DNA from: JBGQBN01 sp041494805
Lineage (GTDB): Bacteria; Acidobacteriota; Terriglobia; Terriglobales; Acidobacteriaceae
Assembly: GCA_041494805.1 (NCBI GenBank)
Contig: JBGQBN010000003.1
Coordinates: 62,001 to 126,000 of the forward strand
Direction: 5' to 3'
Length of the DNA: 64,000 nt
Below the pieces are notes generated by a model. That model saw only the letters and a list, made by a program, of their open reading frames with translations. It ran no database searches and was not told the DNA's origin. Made by a program: the position numbers and the translations under genes. Shown here piece after piece: positions 25,181 through 34,697 of the stretch. Positions within the stretch are counted from its first letter, which is position 1, and every line of letters begins with the position of its first letter.

Positions 25181-27628
25181 TTAGAACAGTCTCTCCTGCC
25201 GCCGCAAGTTTCCAAACGCTCCGATATTGGCCAGCGCGAAGGTAAAGCGGAACTGGTTCTCGTTGCGCACCGAACCCAAGGCAAAACGACGGTACTCGAG
25301 GCTAAACCCGCAGCAATCCCAGTTGTACGCCACCTGCGCGGCGGAGTACTGCAGGAAACCGAGATTGGCGTCGAAGCCAACATTCGCCGCGCCGCTGAAG
25401 CCGCGTTTGTTGGGATGGCCATAACCCAGGAGCAGCCGGAACTGGTTAAAGCGCTGCGGCCCGGGAATCGCATTGGAAACCAGAGTCTCTCCGGGCGCCC
25501 GCAGGTAGGCATCGCCACCCCCAACCGTGAATACGCCGATGCGATAGTTCAACAACGCAGTGCTGGAATTGATGCCTCCCAGCCTGAAGTCATAATCAAT
25601 ATCCCACTCGGCCTCCGTTCGGGCGCTGGTCTGAACCCGAAGGCGGGAAATCAGCGGAGAGAGCCGGCGCGCGTCCGTCAGGAACGCGATGCCGGTAAAG
25701 TCGGCTGTGGTGGTAAGGACGTTGCGGGTCCCCGGCAGTAACGCGCCTCCGAAGGTTGGATCGAGAAAATACTTCTGCGCCAGTTCCCAGGTTACGACTT
25801 CCCGCACCCGGGGCCCGGCGTGACAGGGTTCTTCCTGGGGTTGGCTGTCCCGTTCCCACGGAACGCGGCTCTGCGTAGGCTGTCTACCGAAGATTAGCGA
25901 CGGCATGCCGGCCGGACCACAATCTTCCTTTTGCCCGGATGTGCGCTTGGCATAGAGGCGGTTTACCACCGCATACTCGACTTCGTTCGTATCGCTGAGA
26001 ATGTCGCGGGCGTCAAAGCGCAGGATGTCGTCGAAATTGTTTACCCCAGTCACGTAGCGGTACACCACCCTGGGCTCGATCACATGCTTCCACTTGCGTC
26101 CCATGAACTCCCGATCGAAGACACGGTCCAACGCCGGTGGACGAAGTTCAACCAGGCCTTCCAGGGCCTTGCGATTGATAGGGTCCGAGGCTGCGACCCC
26201 AACACCGTTCGAAGGCATCAGTCGCTGGGTATAGATGGTGTTTCGCAGCGAGAGCTCCGGACGAAACGACCATCCGTGAAACACCAGCGGCAATGACAAA
26301 CTGGGATTCAAATCAAAGCGCCCGACCAGCGAGGCGGTGCGGAACGAAGGCTCGCTGCGGGACAGACCTTCGGCAGCCACGTCATACGACCAGTAAAAAG
26401 ACGTCTGTCCAATCTGGCGATCTACGCTGGAAGACTCGAAGCTGGGCGCGTGCAGGATGGTGATCACGTCCCCCGGAGTGGTGCTTTCAAAGTTCTGGTA
26501 ACGCTGGGTCGAAGCATTGAAAGAAAATCCGCGGGTGGTGTTGGACAGAAAGACCTGGGACTTTACTTCCGAGTTGACTGCCTGGTTGAAGACTTCATTG
26601 AAGGCGAGACGGAAGACATAGGAACTCAGGTAGTCGATGTCAGCGACTCCGCGAAAGTTGTGACCAAACGCGCCCTCGGCATCGAGCCGCACGTTGTGAC
26701 CACCCTGGTCTACTCGGGGATTCCCGAAGCCGCGGTCGAGCACGCCAAGGTAGTTGAGCTCCACGAACGATGTGTCGCTGGGGCGGGCGCGAAACTCGCC
26801 CGACGGCGACCAGCCGCGGCTGGAGAAGTACTCGGCACCCAAGGTTGCGTCCAGGCTGCGATTGATGGCCCAAAATACAGATTCTCCCAGGATAGTGCCC
26901 TTGCGCGAAGAGCGTCCGAAATTGGGGATAAGGAAGCCGGATTGCCGCTGGCGTTCGATGGGATGGGTGGCGTACGGAAGGTAGAGAATGGGGAATCCCA
27001 TGATGCGGAACGTACTGCGGTAGATCGTCGCATTGCCGCCCACATCCACCACTACCTTGTGTGCGTTGAACTCCCACTTGGGGCGAGGCAGCTCGCAGGT
27101 CGTAATCGTCCCGTCGTACACCACGTAATGGTCGGGAGCCGTCTTCTCCACCACCTTGCCGGTGAAAGCAAAAGGGTTCGTGGAGGTCAGGGTTAAATGT
27201 TTTCCGCGCATCCGCATCCCGGTCGTGCCGTTCACGTTCTCGAACTTCCCGGTTTCAGCCCGGATGTTGTAGGTGCCATGGCTGGCCTCGATGTGCTCGT
27301 CGTTGGGCCCGCCATCGAGAACCACGTGGCCGTCGGCAGTGGCGTCGCCGGTCTGGGAGTCGTAAGTCACTTCGTCGGCGTAGAGGATGTAAGTGGCGTA
27401 GTGAATCTCCGCCTGCCCGCGGAGCTTGAATACGGAACCGTCTTTTTCCTGCTCGAGAGCGCGGATGGTGACGTCTTCATCCTTCAGGGCCGAGGGCGCG
27501 CTGGGCAAGATTTGCGGCGTGCCGGACTGGCTGGCAGAGGAAAGCAACTGGCTGGTAACTAGCGTGGGCGCGACTAGCAGATGACAAACGAACGCTGCCG
27601 TGATAAGGAATCGTGTGCGGGAATTCAT
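25181..27628 (-). CDS. lptD: LPS-assembly protein LptD
   Basis: LptD forms the outer-membrane barrel that inserts lipopolysaccharide. The 815-residue product starts at the ATG at 27628 (MNSRTRFLITAAFVCHLL, signal peptide), has an N-terminal OstA-type beta-jellyroll (EIHYATYILYADEVTYDSQTGDATADGHV) and a long barrel with FRIMGFPILYLPYATHPIERQRQSGFLIP, a family hallmark, and RQEERLF at the end. Its presence argues for an LPS-bearing diderm. It is transcribed away from the RDD gene and toward larE. LptE is not in the window. Confidence 0.94.
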   Translation of the reverse strand: MNSRTRFLITAAFVCHLLVAPTLVTSQLLSSASQSGTPQILPSAPSALKDEDVTIRALEQEKDGSVFKLRGQAEIHYATYILYADEVTYDSQTGDATADGHVVLDGGPNDEHIEASHGTYNIRAETGKFENVNGTTGMRMRGKHLTLTSTNPFAFTGKVVEKTAPDHYVVYDGTITTCELPRPKWEFNAHKVVVDVGGNATIYRSTFRIMGFPILYLPYATHPIERQRQSGFLIPNFGRSSRKGTILGESVFWAINRSLDATLGAEYFSSRGWSPSGEFRARPSDTSFVELNYLGVLDRGFGNPRVDQGGHNVRLDAEGAFGHNFRGVADIDYLSSYVFRLAFNEVFNQAVNSEVKSQVFLSNTTRGFSFNASTQRYQNFESTTPGDVITILHAPSFESSSVDRQIGQTSFYWSYDVAAEGLSRSEPSFRTASLVGRFDLNPSLSLPLVFHGWSFRPELSLRNTIYTQRLMPSNGVGVAASDPINRKALEGLVELRPPALDRVFDREFMGRKWKHVIEPRVVYRYVTGVNNFDDILRFDARDILSDTNEVEYAVVNRLYAKRTSGQKEDCGPAGMPSLIFGRQPTQSRVPWERDSQPQEEPCHAGPRVREVVTWELAQKYFLDPTFGGALLPGTRNVLTTTADFTGIAFLTDARRLSPLISRLRVQTSARTEAEWDIDYDFRLGGINSSTALLNYRIGVFTVGGGDAYLRAPGETLVSNAIPGPQRFNQFRLLLGYGHPNKRGFSGAANVGFDANLGFLQYSAAQVAYNWDCCGFSLEYRRFALGSVRNENQFRFTFALANIGAFGNLRRQERLF

Positions 27629-27775
27629 CGGAAGCGCACGAAACCCCGTGTGGGAACGCCACGCTGGGGCATCCGTGACGTTAGCACGGCGCTGGCCCAT
27701 GTGGCAAAGCGCGAGGCGCTCCGATCGCCGCAGTTGCCTTTTTCAGCTCTGGCCTCTTGCACGAGAAACCGGTCC

Positions 27776-29026
27776 ATGTCTTGCCCACTTTGGGGCGCGG
27801 TTTGCCACTGTGCCTCGGGAATTCGTCCTCGCATGAAACCCAGATTCAAACCCGATGCTGAAGCCGTCCCGAGTACGCGTCCTTCGGCGATGTTGATCGA
27901 TCCTGAGGCATACGATGCCAGCGAACAACAATTCGCTGCCAGCCTGGAGGAAACACCAGCGCCGAGGCCTCGGTTCGTTGTCGAGGAAAAACCGCTGGGG
28001 ACCAGCGCTGTCACATTGTCTATCCAATTTGCGGATACTCCCGAAGGTGTGGACACTCCCGAACTAGCCGCAGAAGGGTCTCCAGCGGGAATCGAAATGC
28101 CCATGGCAGGCACACAGGAGACCGGGCAAGCCGGACAAACTGACCTTCTCCAGCCGCAAGACGCTGACTCATGGCGGCAGGAGGTGACGGCACGAGTCAA
28201 CAGCTACCGGTCACGGAGGCACCCACGCGGGCCTCGCTATCCATCGTTGATGCTTTCATTCGAGCCTGTCGAACCGTCCTGGAATACACATTCTGCCGAG
28301 TTGTCCGCACCGGCATCTGGGAGCCGGCAAGCGGTCGCGGTGCAAACTGCTTCTCCCGCTCCGGAGACGACCCAGACGGTCGCTGCCGAAGAAACAACCG
28401 CCAGGATCATCGAGTTCCCGGTCATCGAGTTCCCCCGTTCCGCGAACGCGCCGCCCAGACCACTCGATGAACTCGCCGACCCCGTCCTAGACCGCCCGCG
28501 AATCCTCGAGGCTCCCGAGCTTGTACCTTCTCCGCCGGCACTCGGTGGCATTCTGATGGACCCGGTCGAAACCGAAGCGAATGAAAGGCGGCCAGGCTTC
28601 GAAATGCCGCTGCAGTCGGCTCCAATGGCACACCGCTTGGCGGCCACCGCCGTGGACTCCCTGCTGGTGCTCTGCGCTTTCGCAGCCTTTGCTTACATCT
28701 TCTTCAGGATCACGACCGTAATCCCGCCTCTACAGCAAGCCGTCGAAACCGCGATCAGCCTGATTGGGTTGTTCTGGGCGGCTTACCAGTACTTGCTTCT
28801 GGTTCATGCCGGCACGACACCCGGTCTGAAACTGGCGAAGCTGCAGTTGAGCCGGTTTGACGGCAGCCCCGTCCCGCGACGAACTCGGCGTTGGCGCGTT
28901 TTGGTCTCGGTGCTGTCAGGACTCTCGCTTGGCCTGGGCTATGCCTGGTGCTTCCTCGACGAAGATGAACTCTGCTGGCACGATCGAATCACCAGGACGT
29001 ATATGGCGCCAAGAAAACTGAGTTAA
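27776..29026 (+). CDS. RDD-family membrane protein
   Basis: A ~416-residue protein. Its C-terminal third is an RDD domain with helices (SLLVLCAFAAFAYIFF, AISLIGLFWAAYQYLLL, LVSVLSGLSLGLGYAWCFL) and the motif AHRLAATAVDSLLV with the Arg-Asp pattern, plus HAGTTPGLKLAKLQLSR. The N-terminal ~270 residues are low-complexity, Pro/Glu-rich. ATG 27776 gives MSCPLWGAVCHCA, which looks like a degenerate zinc ribbon; ATG 27833 would remove it. The start is therefore uncertain. It is divergent from lptD (147 nt apart) and 60 nt upstream of gltX. Function unknown; RDD proteins are often thought to be transporters. Confidence 0.75.
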   Translation: MSCPLWGAVCHCASGIRPRMKPRFKPDAEAVPSTRPSAMLIDPEAYDASEQQFAASLEETPAPRPRFVVEEKPLGTSAVTLSIQFADTPEGVDTPELAAEGSPAGIEMPMAGTQETGQAGQTDLLQPQDADSWRQEVTARVNSYRSRRHPRGPRYPSLMLSFEPVEPSWNTHSAELSAPASGSRQAVAVQTASPAPETTQTVAAEETTARIIEFPVIEFPRSANAPPRPLDELADPVLDRPRILEAPELVPSPPALGGILMDPVETEANERRPGFEMPLQSAPMAHRLAATAVDSLLVLCAFAAFAYIFFRITTVIPPLQQAVETAISLIGLFWAAYQYLLLVHAGTTPGLKLAKLQLSRFDGSPVPRRTRRWRVLVSVLSGLSLGLGYAWCFLDEDELCWHDRITRTYMAPRKLS

Positions 29027-29086
29027 CAGTTTTCGGTGGCGCTTGCCGTGGTGAATCCTCAGCCTGGCTCCTGTTAACATCATTCC

Positions 29087-30748
29087 GTGCTCTCGCATTC
29101 TCCCGTCCGTGTGCGTTTTGCGCCGTCACCGACCGGTCATCTCCACGTCGGCAACGCGCGCACCGCTTTGTTCAATTGGCTCTTTGCCCGGCAAAAGGGC
29201 GGCGCCATGGTTCTGCGCATCGAGGACACCGATGTCGAACGCAGCGAAGCCCGCTTTGAAGACCAGCTCATCGCCGATCTCAAATGGTTCGGGCTTGACT
29301 GGGACGAAGGGCCCGATGTGGGCGGGCCATACTTTCCTTACCGCCAGTCAGACCGGCTGAAAAGTTATCGCGAACACGCCGAGCGGCTGCTCGATGAAGG
29401 CAAGGCCTATCTCTGCTTCTGCACGGAGGAAGATCTTCAGAAAGAACGCGACCAGGCCATGGCCGAGGGCGGCCAGGCGATCTACTCCGGGAAGTGTCGC
29501 GTCATTGATCCCGCGGAGGCCAAGCGCCGCCGTGCTGCGGGAGATCCATGTGCCATCCGTCTGAGAATTCCCGAGCACCCCATCCGCTTTCATGACATCG
29601 TGCACGGAGATGTCGAATTCTCCAACGAAGTGGTGAGCGATCCCATCATTCTGCGCTCCAGCGGAATGCCGGTTTACAACTATGTGGTGGTGATTGACGA
29701 CGCGCTGATGAAGATCACGCACGTAATCCGCGGCGATGATCATCTTTCCAACACGCCCAAACAAGTTGCTTTGTACGAAGCTCTGGGCTGGCCGGTGCCG
29801 GAATTCGCGCACCTGTCCACCATCCTGGGTAGCGACCGCGAACGGCTCTCCAAACGCCACGGGGCGACGTCGATCGCGAACTTCCGCGAGATGGGAGTAT
29901 TACCGGAAGCGCTGGTGAATTACCTGGCGCTGCTGGGCTGGGCGCCGACCGGGGGCACACGGGAAATTTTCAGTACAGAGGAATTGGTGAAGGAATTTTC
30001 TTTGAAGAGAGTCACGCCCTCGCCGGCCGTGTTCGACATGGAGAAGCTTTACTGGCTGAACCGGCATTACATCAAAGAGCGTTTTGGTGTTGACGCCGAC
30101 CGCGTCTTAGACCCAGGTACGGTCAGCGACGAGGATCTGGCTGTCGCGACCGGATTCGCAATCGATGATGTGCGGAGAGTACGGCTGCTCGCAGAGATCA
30201 CTGCGCAGTCGCCAGCGGTTCAATTGCTGATGCTTGCTTTTCACCACTTCACAAAGGCAGGTTACCTATCGCTAGAAGCCATGGACCGAATGACTTGGCT
30301 CTGGCTGGGGAATGTTGTCCGTTTACTTGCGCCCTACGTGGACCGCCTGGATCAGCTGCCAGAACGTACGTCTCTGATCTTCAAATACGATGCCAAGGCC
30401 GCACTGGCGGCTCCCGACAACGCCGAGGTCCTGAGCTGGCCGAACACCGACGCCATATTCGCCGGGTTCATCTTCAAGATACTGGAAGACGAGTCAGCGA
30501 AGGCGGGCAACTTAGCTCCGGAGCGCTTCAAACAAATTGTGAATGAAGTCAAAGCCGAGACCGGCGCCAAGGGCAAAGAACTGTTTCATCCCATCCGCAT
30601 GGTGATAACCGGATCCCATTCCGGCCCCGATTTCGACAAATTGATTCCCATCCTCGAAGAGGGCAGCCACTTGCAGCTGCCCAAGCGCGTGCTCAGCGTG
30701 CATGGACGCGTGGAGCAATTCGCCCAGGCCCGAGGCAGTAAGAACTAG
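29087..30748 (+). CDS. gltX: Glutamyl-tRNA synthetase
   Basis: Class I synthetase of 553 residues that charges tRNA-Glu (non-discriminating forms also charge tRNA-Gln). VRVRFAPSPTGHLHVGNARTALFN holds the HIGH-like HVGN; DRERLSKRHGATS is the KMSKS-like loop. The anticodon-binding domain is about 60 residues longer than the E. coli enzyme and ends GRVEQFAQARG. GTG 29087 is the likely start. No gatCAB gene is in view, so tRNA specificity cannot be decided. A decamer repeat pair lies just after the stop. Confidence 0.95.
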   Translation: MLSHSPVRVRFAPSPTGHLHVGNARTALFNWLFARQKGGAMVLRIEDTDVERSEARFEDQLIADLKWFGLDWDEGPDVGGPYFPYRQSDRLKSYREHAERLLDEGKAYLCFCTEEDLQKERDQAMAEGGQAIYSGKCRVIDPAEAKRRRAAGDPCAIRLRIPEHPIRFHDIVHGDVEFSNEVVSDPIILRSSGMPVYNYVVVIDDALMKITHVIRGDDHLSNTPKQVALYEALGWPVPEFAHLSTILGSDRERLSKRHGATSIANFREMGVLPEALVNYLALLGWAPTGGTREIFSTEELVKEFSLKRVTPSPAVFDMEKLYWLNRHYIKERFGVDADRVLDPGTVSDEDLAVATGFAIDDVRRVRLLAEITAQSPAVQLLMLAFHHFTKAGYLSLEAMDRMTWLWLGNVVRLLAPYVDRLDQLPERTSLIFKYDAKAALAAPDNAEVLSWPNTDAIFAGFIFKILEDESAKAGNLAPERFKQIVNEVKAETGAKGKELFHPIRMVITGSHSGPDFDKLIPILEEGSHLQLPKRVLSVHGRVEQFAQARGSKN

Positions 30749-30819
30749 CCACGGATTTCGCGGATCGACACGGATCTGATCCGAAAAAAAGATCCGTGCA
30801 AATCCGCGTGAATCCGTGG
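30749..30819. repeat. Period-10 repeat with two facing arms
   Basis: Three 10-nt units (CCACGGATTT-type) at 30749-30778 face three reverse-complement units (GAATCCGTGG-type) at 30790-30819 across a short A-rich loop. A second copy of the same family is at 47875-47957. It begins directly at the gltX stop and may act as a hairpin at the 3' end of the message. Confidence 0.85.
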
Positions 30820-30838
30820 CCGATTCTTGCTTGGATTT

Positions 30839-31738
30839 CTACCCCTTCAAAATCCTCTCCAGCGACTTCCTCAAATCCGAATACTGGAACGGATACCCGC
30901 TCGCGATGAGCTTGGCCGGTTCCACCTTCTGGCTCGCTAGTAGGAGTTCGTCGGCCATCTGGCCGAAAGCCAGGCGGGCTGCGAACGCAGGCATGGGGAA
31001 AATCGCCGGGCGGTGCAACACTTGCGCCAGAGTCTTGGTGAACTCCGCGTTGGTCACGGGCTTGGGAGAAACCACGTTGACCGGCCCCTGCAGCAGATCG
31101 TTCTTCAGGATATGGTGAATCGCGCCCACCACGTCGTGGACGTCAACCCAACTCCACCACTGGCGACCGTTACCGATATTGCCGCCCAAGCCCATGCGAA
31201 AGGGCAAAAGCATGTTTTGCAGCGCGCCGCCAGCCGCGCTCAACACCACCCCCAGCCGCATTTGCGCGGCGCGAATTCCAGCTTCGGCTGCGGGTTGCGT
31301 GGCGGCTTCCCACTGTCGGGCAATTTCCGCGGCAAAGCCTCGTCCTGACGGGCTATCCTCGCGCAGGACCTCTTCGCCCCGGCTGCCGTAGTAACCAATC
31401 GCCGAAGCCGAGATGAATACCCGCGGGTTCTGCGGGGCCCTGGCCAAGGCCTCGGCCAGATGGCGCGTTCCCAGTCTGCGGCTGTCCAGGATGCGCTGCT
31501 TCTTGGCCGCCGTCCAGCGGCCCACGATCGACTCCCCAGCCAGATGGATGACCGCTTCGAACCCGGAAACCGACTCCGGTAAAAGGGGCTGGGCAGGATC
31601 CCAGGCGATCTGACCTTCACCGCGTGCCGTGCCACGAACCAGCCGCACAACCTTGTATCCGCTCGCCTGTAGCGCAGGCAGCAAGGCGGCGCCAACCGGA
31701 CCGGAGACTCCGCTGACGAGAATGGCGGATGAGTTCAT
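30839..31738 (-). CDS. TIGR01777-family NAD(P)-dependent epimerase
   Basis: A 299-residue extended SDR protein of the YfcH/TIGR01777 type. GVSGPVGAALLPAL is the Rossmann nucleotide loop; VIHLAGESIVGRWTAAKKQRI is the diagnostic block; SASAIGYYGSRGEEVL contains the catalytic Tyr region; the C-terminal DUF1731 domain is NPQ...FPMPAFAARLAFGQMADELLL-like. The substrate is unknown. It is convergent with gltX. Confidence 0.9.
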   Translation of the reverse strand: MNSSAILVSGVSGPVGAALLPALQASGYKVVRLVRGTARGEGQIAWDPAQPLLPESVSGFEAVIHLAGESIVGRWTAAKKQRILDSRRLGTRHLAEALARAPQNPRVFISASAIGYYGSRGEEVLREDSPSGRGFAAEIARQWEAATQPAAEAGIRAAQMRLGVVLSAAGGALQNMLLPFRMGLGGNIGNGRQWWSWVDVHDVVGAIHHILKNDLLQGPVNVVSPKPVTNAEFTKTLAQVLHRPAIFPMPAFAARLAFGQMADELLLASQKVEPAKLIASGYPFQYSDLRKSLERILKG

Positions 31739-31874
31739 CAGTCCACTGCGGGTTAATGTAGCAGATGGGCGTCAGGCCAAGAGAGGCCAAACGTTATAAT
31801 TAGCCAAGGAAACACGCCGCGGGACCGCGCTTCGGTACACTCCTCCTCTTCTTTCCCGCAGGCTATAATCCGTC

Positions 31875-34082
31875 ATGGCGACTCTGCGCCAACAGATCGC
31901 GACCAATGTGCTCACGGTGACCAAGTTCCGTGAGCTGTTGAAGAGAATGCGGGCCAACCGCCCCGCCGACGATCTGCAGTTGGTAAAAAAAGCCTACGAA
32001 TTCTCTCAGAAACATCATGCCGGGCAGAGCCGCGCCTCCGGCGAACCCTACCTGGTGCATCCCCTCCAAGTCGCGCTGGTGCTGGCCGAGATGAAAATGG
32101 ACTCTGTCGCCGTTGCCGCCGGGCTGTTGCATGATTCCGTCGAAGACACTTCGGTCACGGTCGTCGACATCCGCAAGGAGTTCGGTGAGCAGGTCGCGCA
32201 CATCGTCGAAGGCGTTACCAAGATCAGCAAGATTGACTTTGCCACCCGGGAAGAACAGCAAGCGGAAAACCTGCGCAAGATGATGCTGGCCATGGTGGAC
32301 GACATCCGCGTGGTGCTGATCAAACTCGCCGACCGCCTGCACAACATGCGGACTCTCGAGCACTTGCCCCCGGACCGCCAGGAGAAAATCGCGCGCGAAA
32401 CGCTTGAGATCTATGCCCCCATTGCGCACCGCCTGGGTATGGGCAAGATCCGCGGCGAGTTGGAGGATTTGGGTTTCCGCTACGTGGACAAGATTGCCTA
32501 TGACCAGGTCCAAGATTTAGTGGAAACGAGGCGCAAAGCGGGCGAAGCATTTCTGGCGCGCGTGGAACAGGTAATGCGCGACAAGCTGAAAGAGGCCGGC
32601 ATTACAGCGAAAGTGGAGAGCCGCATCAAGCGTCTGTACAGCATCCACAAGAAGCTGCAGCGGCAACGTATCGCTGTGGAACAGGTTTACGATCTCTTCG
32701 CCATGCGGGTCATTACGCAATCCTTGCAGGACTGCTACGCGGTGCTGGGGATCATTCATAACGTGTGGCGTCCCGTGCCCGGCCGCATCAAAGATTTCAT
32801 CGCCATGCCGCGCCCGAACTTCTACCAGTCGTTGCACACCTCAGTGATTACAGAGGACGGCACGCCTTTCGAACTGCAAATCCGCACCGAAGAGATGCAC
32901 AAGATGGCCGAAGAGGGCATCGCAGCCCACTGGAAGTACAAAGACGGTCCCGTCTCGGCGCAGGACGAACAACGCCTGGCGTGGTTGCGTCAAGTAGTGG
33001 AGTGGCAGCGTGACGTTTCCGATCCCAACGAGTTTCTTTCCACCCTCAAGATCGATCTCTATCCCGAAGAGGTCTACACGTTCGCGCCCAAAGGCAAGGT
33101 CGTGGTGCTGCCCCGCGACGCCACTCCCATCGACTTCGCGTATTCCATCCACACCGAAGTGGGCCATAGTTGCGTAGGCGCCAAGGTGAACGGGCGCATG
33201 GTCCCGCTGCGCCACAAGCTGCACAGCGGCGACATCGTGGAAATCCTTACCCAGCCCGGACACAAACCAAGCCGCGACTGGCTGGCGGTGGTGAAGTCTT
33301 CGCGCTCCCGCAACAAGATCAAGCACTGGCTCAACCTCCATCAGCGCGAGCGTGCCATTGAAATTGGGCGCAAGCTGATCGAGAAAGAGGCCCGCAAGTA
33401 CCGCGTGGCGCTGAAGGAAATCAAAGACGAAGTGCTGCAGAAGATTGCCTCTGACTACGGCCTGGGGCGGCCCGACGATCTGATGGCCGGCATCGGCTAC
33501 GGCAAGTACTCAGCGCGCCAGGTGCTGGCGCGGCTGGCCCCAGAGAGCACCCAACCGATTACCGAGGCCGAAGCCGAGAAAGCCGGCGGCATCGCCAGTG
33601 CGGTGCGGCGGGTCTTCGGTGGCGACAGCAGCAACGCCATCCGGGTCAAAGGGCACGGCGATCTGCTGGTGTACCGCGCCCGATGCTGTAATCCCATTCG
33701 TGGCGAGTCTGTCGTGGGCTACGTGACCCGGGGCAAAGGCGTAGCCGTTCACGCCAACAACTGTCCCAACGTCGTCAACCTGCTGTACGAGCCGGAACGA
33801 AAGATTGAAGTGGAGTGGGCGAGCGACGAAGGCACCCCGAGCGCGTACCCGGTGAAGCTGACCGTCTTCTGCGACGATCATTTTGGGATGCTGAAGCAGA
33901 TTACCGCAGTGATCAGCGATACCAAAACCAACATCCGCAACATCGAAGCCCGCACTTCCAACGGCCAGGCGAATATTGACATCGTGCTCGATATCGCCGA
34001 CCTGAAACACCTGGAGAACATCATCAACGGCGTGCGCAAAATTCCCGGCGTACACGATGTGCAGAGACTGCAGAAAATCTAG
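31875..34082 (+). CDS. Bifunctional (p)ppGpp synthetase/hydrolase Rel
   Basis: A 735-residue long RSH protein. The HD hydrolase domain is at the N-terminus (LLHDSVEDT, H86-D87, and DRLHNMRTL); the synthetase domain contains YSIHKKLQRQ, DLFAMRVI and PNFYQSLHTSV; TGS (EEVYTFAPKGKVVVLPRDATPIDFAYSIHTEVG), and a C-terminal ACT domain (VKLTVFCDDHFGMLKQITAVISD). Both active sites look intact, so it should make and degrade (p)ppGpp. ATG 31875 lies 6 nt after a TATAAT at 31864-31869 that has no good -35. Confidence 0.95.
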   Translation: MATLRQQIATNVLTVTKFRELLKRMRANRPADDLQLVKKAYEFSQKHHAGQSRASGEPYLVHPLQVALVLAEMKMDSVAVAAGLLHDSVEDTSVTVVDIRKEFGEQVAHIVEGVTKISKIDFATREEQQAENLRKMMLAMVDDIRVVLIKLADRLHNMRTLEHLPPDRQEKIARETLEIYAPIAHRLGMGKIRGELEDLGFRYVDKIAYDQVQDLVETRRKAGEAFLARVEQVMRDKLKEAGITAKVESRIKRLYSIHKKLQRQRIAVEQVYDLFAMRVITQSLQDCYAVLGIIHNVWRPVPGRIKDFIAMPRPNFYQSLHTSVITEDGTPFELQIRTEEMHKMAEEGIAAHWKYKDGPVSAQDEQRLAWLRQVVEWQRDVSDPNEFLSTLKIDLYPEEVYTFAPKGKVVVLPRDATPIDFAYSIHTEVGHSCVGAKVNGRMVPLRHKLHSGDIVEILTQPGHKPSRDWLAVVKSSRSRNKIKHWLNLHQRERAIEIGRKLIEKEARKYRVALKEIKDEVLQKIASDYGLGRPDDLMAGIGYGKYSARQVLARLAPESTQPITEAEAEKAGGIASAVRRVFGGDSSNAIRVKGHGDLLVYRARCCNPIRGESVVGYVTRGKGVAVHANNCPNVVNLLYEPERKIEVEWASDEGTPSAYPVKLTVFCDDHFGMLKQITAVISDTKTNIRNIEARTSNGQANIDIVLDIADLKHLENIINGVRKIPGVHDVQRLQKI

Positions 34083-34090
34083 AAGCATGG

Positions 34091-34202
34091 CCAGTGAGCA
34101 GTGGCCAGTGACTAGTGGCCAGTCGCCGGTTCATTTAAAATCACGAAGGGATATTTTCTCGGCTTTTGTGACTGGCCACTGGCTACTAGTACTGACCACT
34201 GC
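34091..34202. repeat. Heptamer array with two facing arms
   Basis: Left arm 34091-34132 has six 7-nt units (CCAGTGA type). Right arm 34168-34202 has five units of the complementary type (GCCACTG). An A/T-rich 35-nt centre lies between. It fills the rel-ridA gap up to the ridA Shine-Dalgarno site. Confidence 0.85.
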
Positions 34203-34215
34203 TTCTGGAGGCTTC

Positions 34216-34593
34216 ATGCGAGAAGTGGTTTCAACCAAAGACGGCCCACAGGCCATTGGCCCGTACTCTCAGGCAATCAAGGCCAACGGGTTTGTGTTTG
34301 TCTCAGGCCAGGTGGCGATTGATCCCGTGAACCAGCAGGTCATCAGCGGCGACGTGGCTGCGCAGACCGACCGCGCGATCAAGAATCTGTCGGGCATTCT
34401 GAAAGCTGCCGGCAGCGGACTGGAGAAGGTGGTACGCTCGACCGTGTTCCTGAAAAACATGAGTGATTTTGCGGCCATGAACGAAGTTTACGGGCGCTAT
34501 TTCACCTCCGCACCTCCGGCGAGATCCACCGTGGAAGTCGCTCGCCTGCCCAAAGACGTACTGGTGGAAATTGATGTGATCGCACTTACTTAG
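34216..34593 (+). CDS. ridA: RidA family enamine/imine deaminase
   Basis: A 125-residue YjgF/RidA protein that hydrolyses reactive 2-aminoacrylate and related enamines. DGPQAIGPYSQAIKANGFVFVSGQ is the N-terminal signature and PPARSTVEVARLPKDVLVEID contains the catalytic Arg and terminal Glu. CTGGAGG 7 nt before ATG 34216 sets the start; an upstream in-frame start at 34057 would translate the heptamer array. Confidence 0.95.
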   Translation: MREVVSTKDGPQAIGPYSQAIKANGFVFVSGQVAIDPVNQQVISGDVAAQTDRAIKNLSGILKAAGSGLEKVVRSTVFLKNMSDFAAMNEVYGRYFTSAPPARSTVEVARLPKDVLVEIDVIALT

Positions 34594-34594
34594 G

Positions 34595-34680
34595 AATTTT
34601 CAATTTCCGAGTTCCAATTGCCGATTTAGAATTCAAATTCCGTGGTTCACTTGGCAATCGGCGATCGGAAATTGGCAGTC
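34595..34680. repeat. Heptamer array with two facing arms
   Basis: Left arm 34595-34629 has five 7-nt units of the type AATTGCC/AATTTCC, right arm 34653-34680 has four units of the type GGCAATC/GGAAATT. It lies between ridA and the FKBP gene and leaves only the Shine-Dalgarno region free. Confidence 0.85.
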
Positions 34681-34697
34681 AAAAACGGAGAGAACTG

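Noticed and set aside
27581..27775. Extension of the RDD gene upstream into lptD
   Set aside because: It would overlap the 5' end of lptD on the other strand and adds sequence with no domain-like character.
31795..31869. TATAAT at 31795-31800 and at 31864-31869 as rel promoters
   Set aside because: Neither has a recognisable -35 at 16-18 nt, and the second would start transcription at the initiation codon. Kept only as a remark.
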